Shown: one piece after another, positions 35,727 to 46,589 of the stretch
How the letters are laid out: every line of letters begins with the position of its first letter
Numbering within the stretch: position 1 is the first letter of the stretch
Origin: Rhyacophila brunnea
Taxonomy: Eukaryota > Arthropoda > Insecta > Trichoptera > Rhyacophilidae
Direction: 5' to 3'
DNA length: 64,000 bases
Assembly: GCA_022495005.1 (NCBI GenBank)
Contig: JAGYXB010000463.1
Coordinates: forward strand, 124,001-188,000
Position numbers and translations under genes: made by a program
Notes under the pieces: model-generated
Told to the model about the DNA's origin: nothing
The model's database searches: none
The model's input: the letters and a program-made list of their open reading frames with translations, nothing else

Positions 35727-35831
35727 TGCCGTGTCTACACTAGCAACAATTTGCTGGCAACCTCATTAAATTTTACGATAAATATCATAATTATCGTAAA
35801 ATCTAACGAGGTTGCCAGTGTGGTCCCGGCA
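35727..35831. mobile_element. 105-bp Harbinger-like MITE with TTA duplication
   Basis: Flanked by TTA at 35724-35726 and 35832-35834. The ends TGCCGTGTCTACACT and, reversed, TGCCGGGACCACACT are inverted repeats. The interior folds into one long stem (CTGGCAACCTCATTAAATTT against AAATCTAACGAGGTTGCCAG). A TTA duplication with short inverted ends is characteristic of PIF/Harbinger-derived MITEs. Confidence 0.7.
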
Positions 35832-35839
35832 TTATATTC

Positions 35840-36150
35840 CGGGGCGAATAAAATTAATTTAATAAGTATAATAAGTATCAACCAATGATAAGGTCCCCTT
35901 GAAGAGGTCAAAACTGGTACAAAATTTTAATTTAAAGGTGGAATAAGTACTAAAAAAATTGTGTTTTATTTAATTTTAAATAATTAATCAAGTAATACAA
36001 TAGCTATCGACAAACCTTTTATAAAAAAACCTGTAGAATTTAATATTAATTATATTTTCATTTCAAGTAATACAATTATAACAAATACAACAAATCCAGG
36101 AAATATTTCATATTCTCATTTAACAGTTTTAAATATTTTTTAGTAGAAAT
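35840..36150. other. interval without supported genes
   Basis: AT-rich spacer. Nothing further seen. Confidence 0.5.
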
Positions 36151-36160
36151 GTTGGCAGCT

Positions 36161-36292
36161 ACCATTATCGATTGAACCACTATGCTAAAGGAGTCATACT
36201 TAATCGCGACAAATTTTAAATCATGTCTTTTAATACTCACTGAAGGACTTTCCATATTAAGCTACTATTGGTGATCGGCTTTTAAATCAGTA
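36161..36292 (-). repeat. tRNA-derived SINE family 1, body only
   Basis: It shares GCGACAAATTTTA, then the CTGAAGGACTTTCCATATTA region and ACTATTGGTGATCGGCTTTT with 56893-57104 in the same orientation. The tRNA-like head seen in the other copies is missing. Confidence 0.55.
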
Positions 36293-36311
36293 AGTATTAT
36301 TATTATTAATC

Positions 36312-36379
36312 AGGAGGAAAAGGTAGGGGGAAAAGGTAGAGGGAAAAGGTAGGGGGAAAAGGTAGGGGGAAAGGTAGGC
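36312..36379. repeat. 14-bp purine-rich minisatellite
   Basis: About five tandem units of AAAAGGTAGGGGGA with small variations. Confidence 0.85.
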
Positions 36380-36389
36380 ATTATGAATC

Positions 36390-37150
36390 GCACACAGTGG
36401 AAGAAAAAATTACAATGAGTGCAAAAAATAGTGGTTTAGTAAAAAAAAAATAGAATGTAGTTGTTATGAATGTAAACTATAGTTTTTATGTAGCTAGAGC
36501 TTATGATCCCTCGACTTTTTTGTTAACTTGAGATTCAAGAATACTTCTCGAGAATTTGAGAGTAGTTTTTGGATTGTTTGAGATCTCTACATTATTACTA
36601 AATAACCTCTTCATGCCGATTTTTTTTTCGTTTTGAATTTTTTCTGCCAACAATCTTACCAATAAACTTTGGAAATTCCGTTTAGAATGAAAGTCGGATA
36701 GAGTTTTTCTTAAGCTCTTCCGGCCCGAAACATTTTTTTACCAGGATATTATATAACGAAAAAAAATCTTATTCCATTAAAAGTTCAAATTTTCTTGAGA
36801 AAGACTAACATCTGATGATTTTTTGATATTCGAGATTAAACTTTTTTATTATTTTCGAGAATTCTTAAGACGAGATATCTCGACCACCATCTCTATATAA
36901 AGCTTTGTTGTGGCTTATTTTTAAATTTTATAAAGTAAAATTGAGTTAGTCAACTAAACTTCTACATTCTCCATATCTAATCGAATTGTGCGCAGACGTA
37001 GTCAAATATTTCATAAATGATTGAGCAATAATGCTAAATAGTAAATACAATTTTTGTACTGAAGAATAAACGACTAATTTAAACATGAGTTGGAAACAGT
37101 TTTCACATTGTCACATTCTAATTTATGGGTGAGGCTGGAATTAAACATTG
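36390..37150. other. interval without supported genes
   Basis: AT-rich, no supported features. Confidence 0.45.
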
Positions 37151-37249
37151 AATAATAGTTAAGTAACTGTGCAGTCTTTTGGGACGAAAATATTTCGTGG
37201 TATAATTATTAAAATACAGAGACTGCGATGCATTTCCCAGAATACATAG

Positions 37250-38230
37250 AATACACATAGAATACCAGAAGAGTTACCAACAATACAAAAATATACTTAC
37301 GCATCCACAAGGAAGGCCAAGAGAAGACCAGCACGGTCTAGACCAGGGGTGGTAAATAGGTTTTGATCGGCGTGCCAAAATAAGCCCTTTTTTAATTCGT
37401 GGCGCTTGCCATTCATTTTTAGGTATAGACTTGATATAATCAAATATATATATATTGAATATAAAAACAATTAGATACGTTGGTAATTTTATTGTCTATT
37501 GAATATATAAAAAAAACATTCACATACAATTAAAGAAAATAAGGAAATATAAAAACATTCAATAACACACATTTTTGTTTGAGGTTTTTTATTTCATGTT
37601 ATTCGCTTTTTATATCAGGCTGATATGTCGTCGATTGTAAATTAATGCATGCTGCAGAATCTTCTTTTGTCAACCTGTTTCTAGTCTTTGAATGTACCTA
37701 CATGATTCAATATAGAAAAAATATTTTCACATGGAAGGAAGTAAACCTACGTGGAAGAAAAAATGGTCAACAATGAGATTGCTAGTTTTTTAACAGATAT
37801 AAAAGTATCAAGCATGCTTTTCCATGTTTTTAATATTCTGTTTTCAATTTGGTATTCCGATTCAACAATTTGAGAAATTCGATAACATTGAAATTCTTCA
37901 ATACATTTTCACATGTTTACAAAATGTTCAGTCTATATAGGATTAGATTGCAAATCAATAATTTCAGTACATATATACATCAATCAACACGATTTCGCTT
38001 TGATTTGCTATTTTTTCGCTATAAACATTTTGAATATTAAAAAATAAAAGGAATTATTTTTTTGGGCGTGCCGTCAAAAACTTATAGCGTGCCAAGTCGG
38101 GCACGCGTGTCCCGTATTTGCCATCGCTGGTGTAGACTGAAATTGCTGGACTGCGCTATGGGAGATTTAATATTTTTAAGCAGTTGGAAAGCACAACCGC
38201 TACATTTACCAGGATACAAAAGGTTTTGAC
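37250..38230 (+). mobile_element. LINE tail split by a hAT insertion
   Basis: Upstream of 37343 the plus strand gives HPQGRPREDQHG. After 38137 it resumes with TGAAATTGCTGGACTGCGCT, ATGGGAGATTTA. Joined over the hAT element this resembles the RGRPRTRW...DxxxxALG-like end of LINE polymerases. Degenerate, with tentative borders. Confidence 0.4.
37344..38129. mobile_element. 786-bp hAT-type non-autonomous element
   Basis: The left end CAGGGGTGGTAAATAGG and the right end, reversed, CAGCGATGGCAAATACGGG are hAT-type inverted termini with CGTGCC words beside each. Flanking 8-mers GTCTAGAC (37336-37343) and GTGTAGAC (38130-38137) match at 7 of 8 positions, fitting an aged 8-bp duplication. No transposase remains. 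Confidence 0.75.
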
Positions 38231-38239
38231 GAGAACGAG

Positions 38240-39415
38240 ACTAATCAAGAGTTACAGTACCATAAATTACGATGACTATACCCTTAGTACTACTTATTTA
38301 TATAATATTTAATTTTAATTTTAAATCAGCTCAAAAATCTCACATATTAAATATAGATTAGGTAGGAAAAAGCAATTTCTGTTTGTCAAAATATAATCAC
38401 TTTTTTGTACTTTGAAAGTAATTTTATTCAATTACAGGACACATATTTATATAATCATACATAATATACTATCAAAATTGAAATAATTCACATTTATAAG
38501 TTTTTTTAAGTACTTGTAGTTGTTCATCACTTCCTGTAAGGATTACTATTGTTGTAGTTGTTTGGTATTTTAATTTTAAGTAATTATTACTTAAAATTTT
38601 TAAAAATGTATATTATAAAAAAAAACGTGTTGTATTGCAAGATTTGTATTTTTTCACTAGGTGCATCTGGTTGGCGGCGTATTTTCGTTAACTCGTTATT
38701 GAGAAGGATTAATTTTCTCACAGAGGCGTATATATACCTTAGCTCATTTAAACACATTTTTACATTATATTTGTGTCGCATTTCCTTTTTAAATATGCCA
38801 TAATAAAATAATAACGTTGAAGTGTTACTTACAAAATAAACGAATATCGAACGGAACCAATGTATGGATTGGATTTTAACGTAAAACAACGTGAGATTAG
38901 GTATTTGGGTATAATCTAATATCATAACAAACAACCACAGAAAAGAAAAATAAGAGTTCCCTGCAAATAAACGTAACAGTAAATCGCCAACCGCTTGGCA
39001 ATAAATAATTTCAGAAAAAAAGTGATATATTTGAATCACGCATGGCTTTTGAATAAACTTTGTGAAATAAAAATTACACAACTAGCTGAATAAAAGAGTT
39101 TCAGTTATCTTTTTTTGATTTTAACTGATCGGACTCTCAAGGTCGATGAGAACAATAAATAGGAATAATAATTAATTATTGGCAAACAAACTATTATAAT
39201 AATATGATATCATTTCGTTTATTCCCTTGACGGAACAAGTTATGTTTTTTTTTAAATATAATATAATACTATCATTATTTTTATTAGGAATATTTTTTTA
39301 TAAATATAAAAATGATAACGATCACTTTTAAATGTTTCAGTTTTCCATCATTTATTATTATAATCGAGATATTTATTTTTATGAACGCATAACACATTCT
39401 ACGTACTATAGCGTA
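38240..39415. other. interval without supported genes
   Basis: Open stretches on both strands around 38558-39081 overlap one another and show no motif. I regard them as chance in AT-rich DNA. The region leads into copy D. Confidence 0.4.
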
Positions 39416-39421
39416 GATAAG

Positions 39422-41557
39422 ATGTTTAATCTAAAAGGAATAGTTCCTAGTCTATTGTATGCAGCATTTTGTTTTAGCTTGTCAAATGGAAAATTTTTGA
39501 ACAACTATGTAAGTAAAAGTTAAAAAATTGTATATATAATACAATTAATCCATATTGTGTACTTTTTTATCTGTATAAATTCATTATCATCAGCCGGGAT
39601 CGATCCACTGCTGGAGGAAGGCCTCCCCTAGGACGTCCATGTCATTGATTGGTGATTTTGTGTTGTGTTGTGCCAACATTTTATTTTTTCACAGTATGAC
39701 TTTGTGTCATATTCTGCATAACAATATATATGGTGTTTTTCAGGATGATTTGAAAAGAACCAGTAATCATTTTGAATTACGGTGCTTTGAGCCCCAATTA
39801 GTCTACTTTTTTTTAAAGATTTTTTCCCGAATAGGTATTTTAAAATTATGTTTATTCGTTATAATAATTTACGATGCTTTTAGAAATTCTATTAAAGACA
39901 ATAATTTATAATATTTTTCAGAGTCCTTATACAACAGTATTTTCTGATTTTTACACATGCAAAGGAATTAAGAATAACAATTTAACAGACCTGAATTTAG
40001 CCACGATAATTGCAGAAAATAATCATAGCATGATTGTTGGAAATTACACATTGGCAGCTGATGCGAAGAATGTGGCGGTAGGTACCATAATAATATATTT
40101 TCAATTGCATTTTTTTGTACTCGATTTAAGCCGATGTGAATTTCAGCTAACTCACGAAGAGGTTCTCTTTCAGATTGTTTGCACGAGAAATGGATGTTGG
40201 CTACTAAACTTGTTCAAAATTTTTGGTTCATACTCTTGGTTAAAATAATATTTTGACATATTATGTAAATTTGTTAAATTCGGAATTAGAATCTGAGACC
40301 TACATACGGCCACGTTATCACTATAAATGGCTTAGAACTTGTATAATATTATTTATTATATTATGTACTTGATTTTTTCATTTCAGCCTCGAGGAATTTT
40401 TTACCATTTCACAAAAAATCGATTTCGAAAACTATATGCCACAAGCGACGTGGACATATGCAATCCAACAGTTGAAGTAATATTAATCATGTCTAAACAA
40501 ATTTCCGACATCGATAAAATATGTACAGTCAAAAAGGTACCATTTTTTTATTATATAATAATAAATACTGCACTGATATAGGGTTGAAGTCCAATAAAGA
40601 AGATTAAAAAAAAAAAACCTACAGCATAATACAGTAATTAGCAATATAAAATAATAAATACTGCACTGTTAAGGTTGCAGTTCAATGAACAAAAACTTGA
40701 AAGCGAAGAAGTTTAAAAAAAAAATACAGCGTAATACTGTAATAATTGTTAATTTAAATTTAGTGCCGAGTGATATGTTACGAGAATCTACAACTGACAA
40801 TAGTCACAGTCAAGTATCGATATACCTAATCGTCGTTTCCTTTCTGTGCCAGGCGTTGGTATGGCTTTCTCGTATTTTTCACATAGATATACCTAATATA
40901 CAACTAAATTTTATTATTATTCAGAAGTCAGTTTCGGACCAGTTTTCGAAATAGTAATGAATGTTAGCACTTACCACTACAAATCTGCCGTCATTAATTC
41001 CCTGCAAGATGAAGGTGCCTCATGATTAATCTCTTTAATCCTCTTAAGATAGTTAACGTTTATTTGGTAGTAATTATTAGTTATTTTTTTAAATACACGG
41101 TGTTTAATAGTAATAAAAATTATTTTAATTTACATGTATTTTCTTCACCTCATAAACTGACAACGATACATACAAAAAAATACATTTTTGATTTGTGTAG
41201 CTTCTCATTGGCAGTGCTATAATATGGGTGCAGAAAATGCTATATAATGAATGAAAGAAATAGAAATAAATAAAAAAATCTTGGTAGTCAAAATACTTAT
41301 ATACCTATTCAACATGCCGTCATTTTTTTATTTATTATTTTTGTCAACCGATATTTTTTAATTATCTTTTTTAGGTAAAGGACAAAATTGTTAACCTCGA
41401 TTTAACAGACATAGTTTACAGTATACACATAGGAAAAGCTTTTTATGGATTGTACAAATATGTGATTCAATCATTTACATCTAAAGGAAACTTGTTCTGC
41501 GTATCATTTCTTGTGGAGAGTATCCCGAAAATATCTACTACTCAAAAACCCTTATAA
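39422..41557 (+). CDS. secreted four-exon family protein, copy D
   Basis: Proposed exons are 39422-39508, 39922-40077, 40387-40536 and 41375-41557, all phase 0 with GT/AG borders, giving 191 aa. It is the most compact intact copy. Exon 1 starts MFNLKGIVPSLLYAAFCFS, a signal peptide. The mature cysteines are in YTCKG, DICNPT, DKICTVKK and NLFCVSF. Sequons NLT and NYT are conserved. Exon 3 shares 21 of 50 residues with copy A by hand alignment. Exon 4 contains GKAFYGLYKYVIQSFTSKGN and a slightly longer C-terminus. The exon 3 donor is GTACCATT, weaker than in A-C, which might allow use of the second last exon at 44625. A LINE 3'-end scrap lies in intron 1. The function is unknown. A secreted lipid-binding ML/CheB-like role is a hypothesis. 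Confidence 0.75.
39585..39655. mobile_element. LINE 3'-end fragment in intron 1 of copy D
   Basis: ATTATCATCAGCCGGGATCG, then CCACTGCTGGAGGAAGGCCT and CCCCTAGGACGTCCATG match a well-known conserved tail seen at the 3' ends of many insect LINE copies. Confidence 0.5.
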
Positions 41558-41599
41558 ACGTAGTGTGTAATTTTACATTAAATTTAAACCTTTTTCTCA

Positions 41600-42825
41600 A
41601 CCTAGTAAGTTTTTACTTTAGTTTTTTTTAACTTAGTAAGTTTGTTAATTATATATCAATTCACTATCAATTAGTATTTTATTATTATCTGTTTCATAAT
41701 ACTTGAATTCTACAAGTACTTTGAAAAGATATTTTCAAAAGCACAGGTTTTCTATAAAAATACGTATTCATATTACTTTTATAATAAAGCAATACATCAA
41801 ATACATTGAGCAATAGAAATATGTAGTTGTTATTAATTTATTCAGTTTAAAATATTATTCAAAAATAATTTTATTATCGGACATTGGATAGAGAATGATC
41901 TAAAACTAACTCATAAAATCTTGTAAAAAACGTGAATAGATACATTCTTTAATTCAAGTGTATTGCCTCAGTACTGAGAAAAGTTTTTACTGAAATTACA
42001 GACGTTATCAACAACTTGCTTTGATATCAATACCTACCTAATATCCTCAGATAAATGTTAATATCATTTTAACGTGTATTGTTTGTATTTTGGTACTATT
42101 TTATTTGGATTTATTATTAATGTCGCTTCGAATTCGGCAAATAAATAAATGTTAAAAATTATCAAATATTTTTTTTTGCATTCGTTTAAAACACGTGACA
42201 GAACAGCAGAATCGTAAACTAAAGAATACTGTTCCAAAATTTTCATTGGGGGGGTGAGAGCCTTGAAAATAGAAAAGGTTTCGTGTATTTTTCTTTCAAT
42301 ATATTTTTTAATCATGGAAAAAACTATAAATCTGAGAGTTACTATCATGAAATCAACAAAATACATAACAAACTGCAATAGTTGAAAAGGTCCAATTCTT
42401 TTACAAAGTTAGCAGAAAAAATTAATTTGAATTTGCAAGTCTAAACAATAATTTCCTTATTTATTTATAAAGTTAAAAAAGTTTTTTTTTATGATTAAGA
42501 GTAGAAAGAAAGATATCTAAATTTGGAAGGAAAACATTTTATAAAACGCCAATGATTTTTTAAAAAAATATATATTGAAAATGACAACTTTACTAATTTA
42601 TGCGTTTTTATTCATAATTTATTTATATTTTAATAACCATGCCTTTGGTTTTTTATACAAGGTGATTGAGAGAATTAATTACAATAAGTCATTTACATAT
42701 TCGTATTTATAGTGATTGATTTCAGTATTTAGGTGAAGTGTGCAGATAATTATATTCCTCCCTTTATGTGTTTAATTTTCGTTATGTTCAGAATTAAATA
42801 TTTTGTGTAGTATTCTTGTGTTGTT
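41600..42825. other. interval without supported genes
   Basis: A 104-codon minus-strand open stretch (42064-42378) shows no recognisable motif. I also looked here for exons 1-3 that would belong to the extra last exon at 44625 and found none. Confidence 0.4.
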
Positions 42826-42829
42826 TTAT

Positions 42830-43060
42830 TGTGTTGTATTTTGTGAGGTGTTCGAAGGTCGATTTCATGATTATGTTATCTACACAGAGTTTCAAGAGCC
42901 CATCGCTCCTTTGCTAGTATTCGGCAGTCGTTGATGACATGACACACAGTTTGAGATGTGTAGCCGTGACATGGTCAGCAGTCATCATCCCTCAATTTAA
43001 ATAGACTCTCAGTTCCAGCTGGATGGCGCAGCCTATCACACTGCGTGTGAAACCATTCAG
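42830..43060 (-). mobile_element. LINE C-terminal zinc-knuckle-like relic
   Basis: On the minus strand the translation gives LRDDDCCPCHGYTSQTVCHV followed by INDCRILAKERWALETLC. The C-x-C...QT-x-x-H...C-x-L pattern is typical of the region after the RT in several insect LINE groups. It is a fragment without an RT core. Confidence 0.5.
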
Positions 43061-43305
43061 ATGTTGTAAGGAAAATTTCCAGGTTGTAGGTATAACCTCA
43101 AAAAATGCGGATCAGAATTATTATTGGCCAGCAATATCGTGCAATTCAACACCATGCTACTTCTTTATTTGGGGTTTTTGAAGTTGCATGACCTGTCTAC
43201 CAAAAATACACAACTAACTCCTTAGTTTAAAGTGGAGATCCAACGTCTCACTATCACAATCAACCCACGACTGTGCAACGATATTATATTTTTTTTGCAC
43301 ATAGT

Positions 43306-43366
43306 ACCTGAAGATGCCGAAGGCGAAACCGGGGATGCAAAAAACGACTCAAATGGAATTGTACAA
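43306..43366 (+). repeat. dispersed repeat gamma, copy 1
   Basis: CTGAAGATGCCGAAGGCGAA, ACCGGG and ACGACTCAAATGGAATTGTA are repeated in reverse orientation at 61246-61312. Short conserved block, identity unknown. Confidence 0.6.
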
Positions 43367-43643
43367 ATCAACAGGATTATGTTATGTATTCATAATAATA
43401 TATTAAACATATAATATTTTTTGGTTTTAATAATATTCATTTTGTAGTAGCATTTTTAGTTATGACAACTTTATGTTAAAAATAAGTATATACTTGGTAA
43501 AGAATTTTAAAACCAGCTTAGTTATATTTCTAATGCATAAATGGTTAATATAGAATAAAAATTTAACATTTTTGCATTCACTGGAGTTTAACAATTAATA
43601 ATATACCTAATATTTTATAAATAAGAGATTTTAAGATTAAAAT

Positions 43644-44390
43644 CTTCTTCTTCCACGGCGCTACATCTCGGGGTGGGATTTGGCACTTCTCTAGTTACCG
43701 GGTCTTCCTATATGAAGCCAGTCCAGCTCTACGGCGTCAGCCCATCTCCTTCTTGGACGGCCTCTGGGTCTCTTTCGTTGGAGTAGCCACTTCGTCATGA
43801 TCCTTGGCGCTCTAACTTCAGGCATTCTCTCCACATGTCCCGCCCATCGTAGTCCTTGGGACTTACAGTATCTTATGATTGTTTGCCGTTCAATCAGCTC
43901 TTCCAACTCGTGGTTCATTTTTATTCTGTAGTTCCCATTTTCCAACTTGGGTCCAAAAATTTTTCGGAGCATTTTGCGCTCGAAGACAGCTAATTTGTTT
44001 TCCTCGTTTTGATTTAAGCACCAAATCTCACAGCCATAAATGATCACTGGCCTTATAATTATTTTATAAATTAGAAGTTTACTTCTTCGTCCTAGAATTT
44101 TCGACCCCACCAGTCGCTTGCAGGCATGCCAGCATTTATTCCCGGGGATAAGGCGGATTTTTATCTCCTCTGCTGTCTTATTTTGGGTATTTAGGCTGGA
44201 TCCGAGATACGTGAACTTGTCCACCCCTTCATATGCATGCTGTTTTATGTCTATATTCTGCAGCGGTGCCTGATCGCGTGTGCTGACCATATACTTAGTT
44301 TTTGACTGGATTATTTGCAGCCCAGCGTTTTCTGCTTTTATTTCCATAGTGCCACCATGGTCAATCATCCTTTTTGTTTTAATTCCTTAA
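43644..44390 (-). mobile_element. 5'-truncated LINE with 14-bp target duplication
   Basis: It is flanked by the perfect direct repeat TTTAAGATTAAAAT at 43630-43643 and 44391-44404. On the minus strand a 225-codon frame (44368 to 43691) is fully open: it contains SKTKYMVS, then KFTYLGSSLNTQNK, IIRPVIIYGCEIW, VFERKMLRKIFGP, LRWAGHVERM and RPRGRPRRRW. This is the part of a LINE polymerase just after the catalytic YADD, which is missing. The 3' end carries a GAAGAAGAAG tail. The intact frame and perfect duplication suggest a recent insertion. It lies between copy D and the extra last exon. Confidence 0.85.
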
Positions 44391-44624
44391 TTTAAGATTA
44401 AAATAAACTTTTGCAATCAAACGTTATGGTATTGAAGTTATAAGTTTAAAATATATTATTAATTGTATTCATTATTTTGACATAATATAGCGGATGTTAA
44501 TTTCACACTTGAAATTAAAAAATAGTTTCCAAAATACTTTGTATTAAATACTAATACTGTATTATGTGTATGTTTTCTTTATCATACATTATTTTATTTT
44601 ACTCATTTTGATTATTTTTTTTAG

Positions 44625-44789
44625 GTAAAAGACCGAAAAGTTGATTTTGACATGACAAATTTTTTTAACTATTTGTACCACGGAAAATTTTTTTATGGTT
44701 CCTTTAAACTTGTCATTCATGCGTTTACAATGGAAGAGAATCTGTTTTGTTTTACATTTATTTTAGAAAGTGTTTTAAGCAGTACTTAA
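44625..44789 (+). CDS. orphan last exon of the secreted family (copy E)
   Basis: It is preceded by TTTTTTTTAG and starts GTAAAAGACCGAAAAG, exactly as exon 4 of A, B and D. It is open for 54 codons to a TAA. Motifs are VKDRKVDFDMTNFFNYLYHG, KFFYGSFKLVIHAFT and NLFCFTFILES. The fourth conserved cysteine is present, and phase 0 is compatible with exon 3 of copy D (ends 40536). No exons 1-3 were found between D and this exon. It could be an alternative last exon for gene D, skipping 41375-41557, or the tail of a deleted copy whose reading frame has not yet decayed. Confidence 0.6.
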   Translation, partial: VKDRKVDFDMTNFFNYLYHGKFFYGSFKLVIHAFTMEENLFCFTFILESVLSST

Positions 44790-44799
44790 TATCTACTCC

Positions 44800-46025
44800 A
44801 AAGATATTGCTCATTTTATTTTATATTAGGCATTATGTAGGAATTACTGGTGTTTCAATTTAAAATATGTTCTCTAATAATTTTTACTGGCTGACGTATA
44901 TTTAAGTTTGCTTTTGTTCCGATAAGTGATTATAACTAATTAGATTATCATGTATTATAACATAACTAATTATATTATCTTGAAAATGTCCCTCTGAGAC
45001 GGACAAAATGGGTCTAGATGTTAATTAATTTAATGTGGAATACGTACGATAAAATATTGCGTTTAATTAAATTAAATTATTAATACATTACATTTCCGCC
45101 ATGAACTGACAGACAGTTAACACAATAAAAGAAATATTATCATGAATACAAACGCAGTTTTAATTAAACAGTAGTGGTGGTTCATTGCGCAGGACATTTT
45201 AATACCTCTATGCGCAGGACCCTGCAGTCATTATAGGAGGCGGGAGTGTACATGGAGCCACTTTCAAAAATAAGATTGGTTAAATTAAAGGATCATAATC
45301 ATGTTGAAATGTTAAAAAAAATCTTGAGCTTGTATACTCAAATACATTAAAATTATCAATAAAAAAACACACGATATTAATATTTACAATTCTTTCTTCA
45401 AATATTAAAAAAAATCCGAAAGATACGTGTCGCAATAAAATGACCTTATCTAATATTTAATTCTATTTCACCTAAATATTTAAATAAAAAATAAAAATTC
45501 CAATTTCAAATAAATTTGTTCTTTGCACCCATGGTAAAAAAGGTCACCTTCGACGCTGTTTTACTTAGTAAGGATGTAAATTAAAAAATATTTTGCTTGA
45601 AAAGAATTTGATGCTTGAAAAAACATTTTATTTGAAGCTTTTAGGTTTTATTGCGGTAAAACAAAATAATATAACCATGCAATATAATATTCGAAAGATT
45701 ATTTTTTTATGATTTTAATTTGCAATGGAGGAATTTGCAGTTCCTCTATCGTCCGTCACATGGGGTTTTGTAGGTATATGTATCTTTATGAAAAATAAAT
45801 AATATATATAATTATTTATATTAGTTTATTAATTTTATAATAATTATAATAGTTATATAATTTTTAATTAACCTCAAAAAAACAAAAAAATATACAGTAG
45901 GTATCAAAAATAGCGACAACAAAGACCAATACCAGTTTCTGTTATTAACAGTGATTGAACGTCTGACCTACTATAAATAATTTATTAAGGAACATAAATC
46001 AATGGTAAATTGAACCAGGGTTCAG
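44800..46025. other. interval without supported genes
   Basis: AT-rich. A small patch with GCGCAGGAC repeated at about 45188 and 45222 is of unknown origin. Confidence 0.45.
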
Positions 46026-46029
46026 GAAA

Positions 46030-46580
46030 TACAAACTAGATGTGAGATCGCCTTGAGGTGCCTTTGTGAAAATGAGACGCCTCCATAGCAATCGCGACCT
46101 TAACCAAGGTCTGAGACTACGTAAGGTGCGTTGTCATTTTCTCTTATTTTTTTTCTATTCTATTGAGGTGCTTAACTTTATATTGATAACTTGATATTTT
46201 ACGGAAAGTTAAGGCTTTCGAGATATTAGCTGTATAGTATCATCAAAATTCCTTGAACTGTCCGGACAACAAATATTGATATTTTCAATCGATTGGTAAT
46301 GCAGCGAGAAGTTTTGCATAGTATTTAAACTAGAAAACTATAGTAACTCGGCCATATTATTACCACAAAAGGACAGCATTCCCCATCTTTTCAACCTAGG
46401 AAAGATTAATGGTAATCGTGGCAGAGGACAACGCCAAAATTTGTGGCTTAAGAGCCTCCTTGATTGTTACAAGTTAGTGTAGCTAAAGTAAACTATACCG
46501 GGTAGCAGACGATAAATCAAAGTTCGCCCTGATGGAGGCTCACCTCTCTTAGAGGATGGCATGGTAAGAAGAAAAGAAGA
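46030..46580 (+). mobile_element. degenerate LINE polymerase C-terminal region
   Basis: In shifting frames the plus strand gives SNRDLNQGLRLRKVRC, LRKVKAFEIL, then SIPHLFNLGKINGNRGRGQR with QNLWLKSLLDCY, and finally DKSKFALMEAHL. The order and spacing match the end of LINE polymerases (RxLKCYVxSxLLYGxE, then KLxAFExW, GKIxGxRxxGRRxxSWLxNLR, and a final xxRIAxMxxxLR segment). It ends near an AAGAAGAAAAGAAGAA run. The 3960 and 32500 fragments belong to the same type. Confidence 0.6.
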
Positions 46581-46589
46581 ATTTATTCA

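Noticed and set aside
38587..39081. 164-codon minus-strand open frame
   Set aside because: Hydrophobic, F/Y/I-rich composition as expected from AT-rich DNA. Overlaps an equally long frame on the other strand. No motif.
42064..42378. 104-codon minus-strand open frame
   Set aside because: No recognisable domain. Just possibly a transposase scrap but not supportable.
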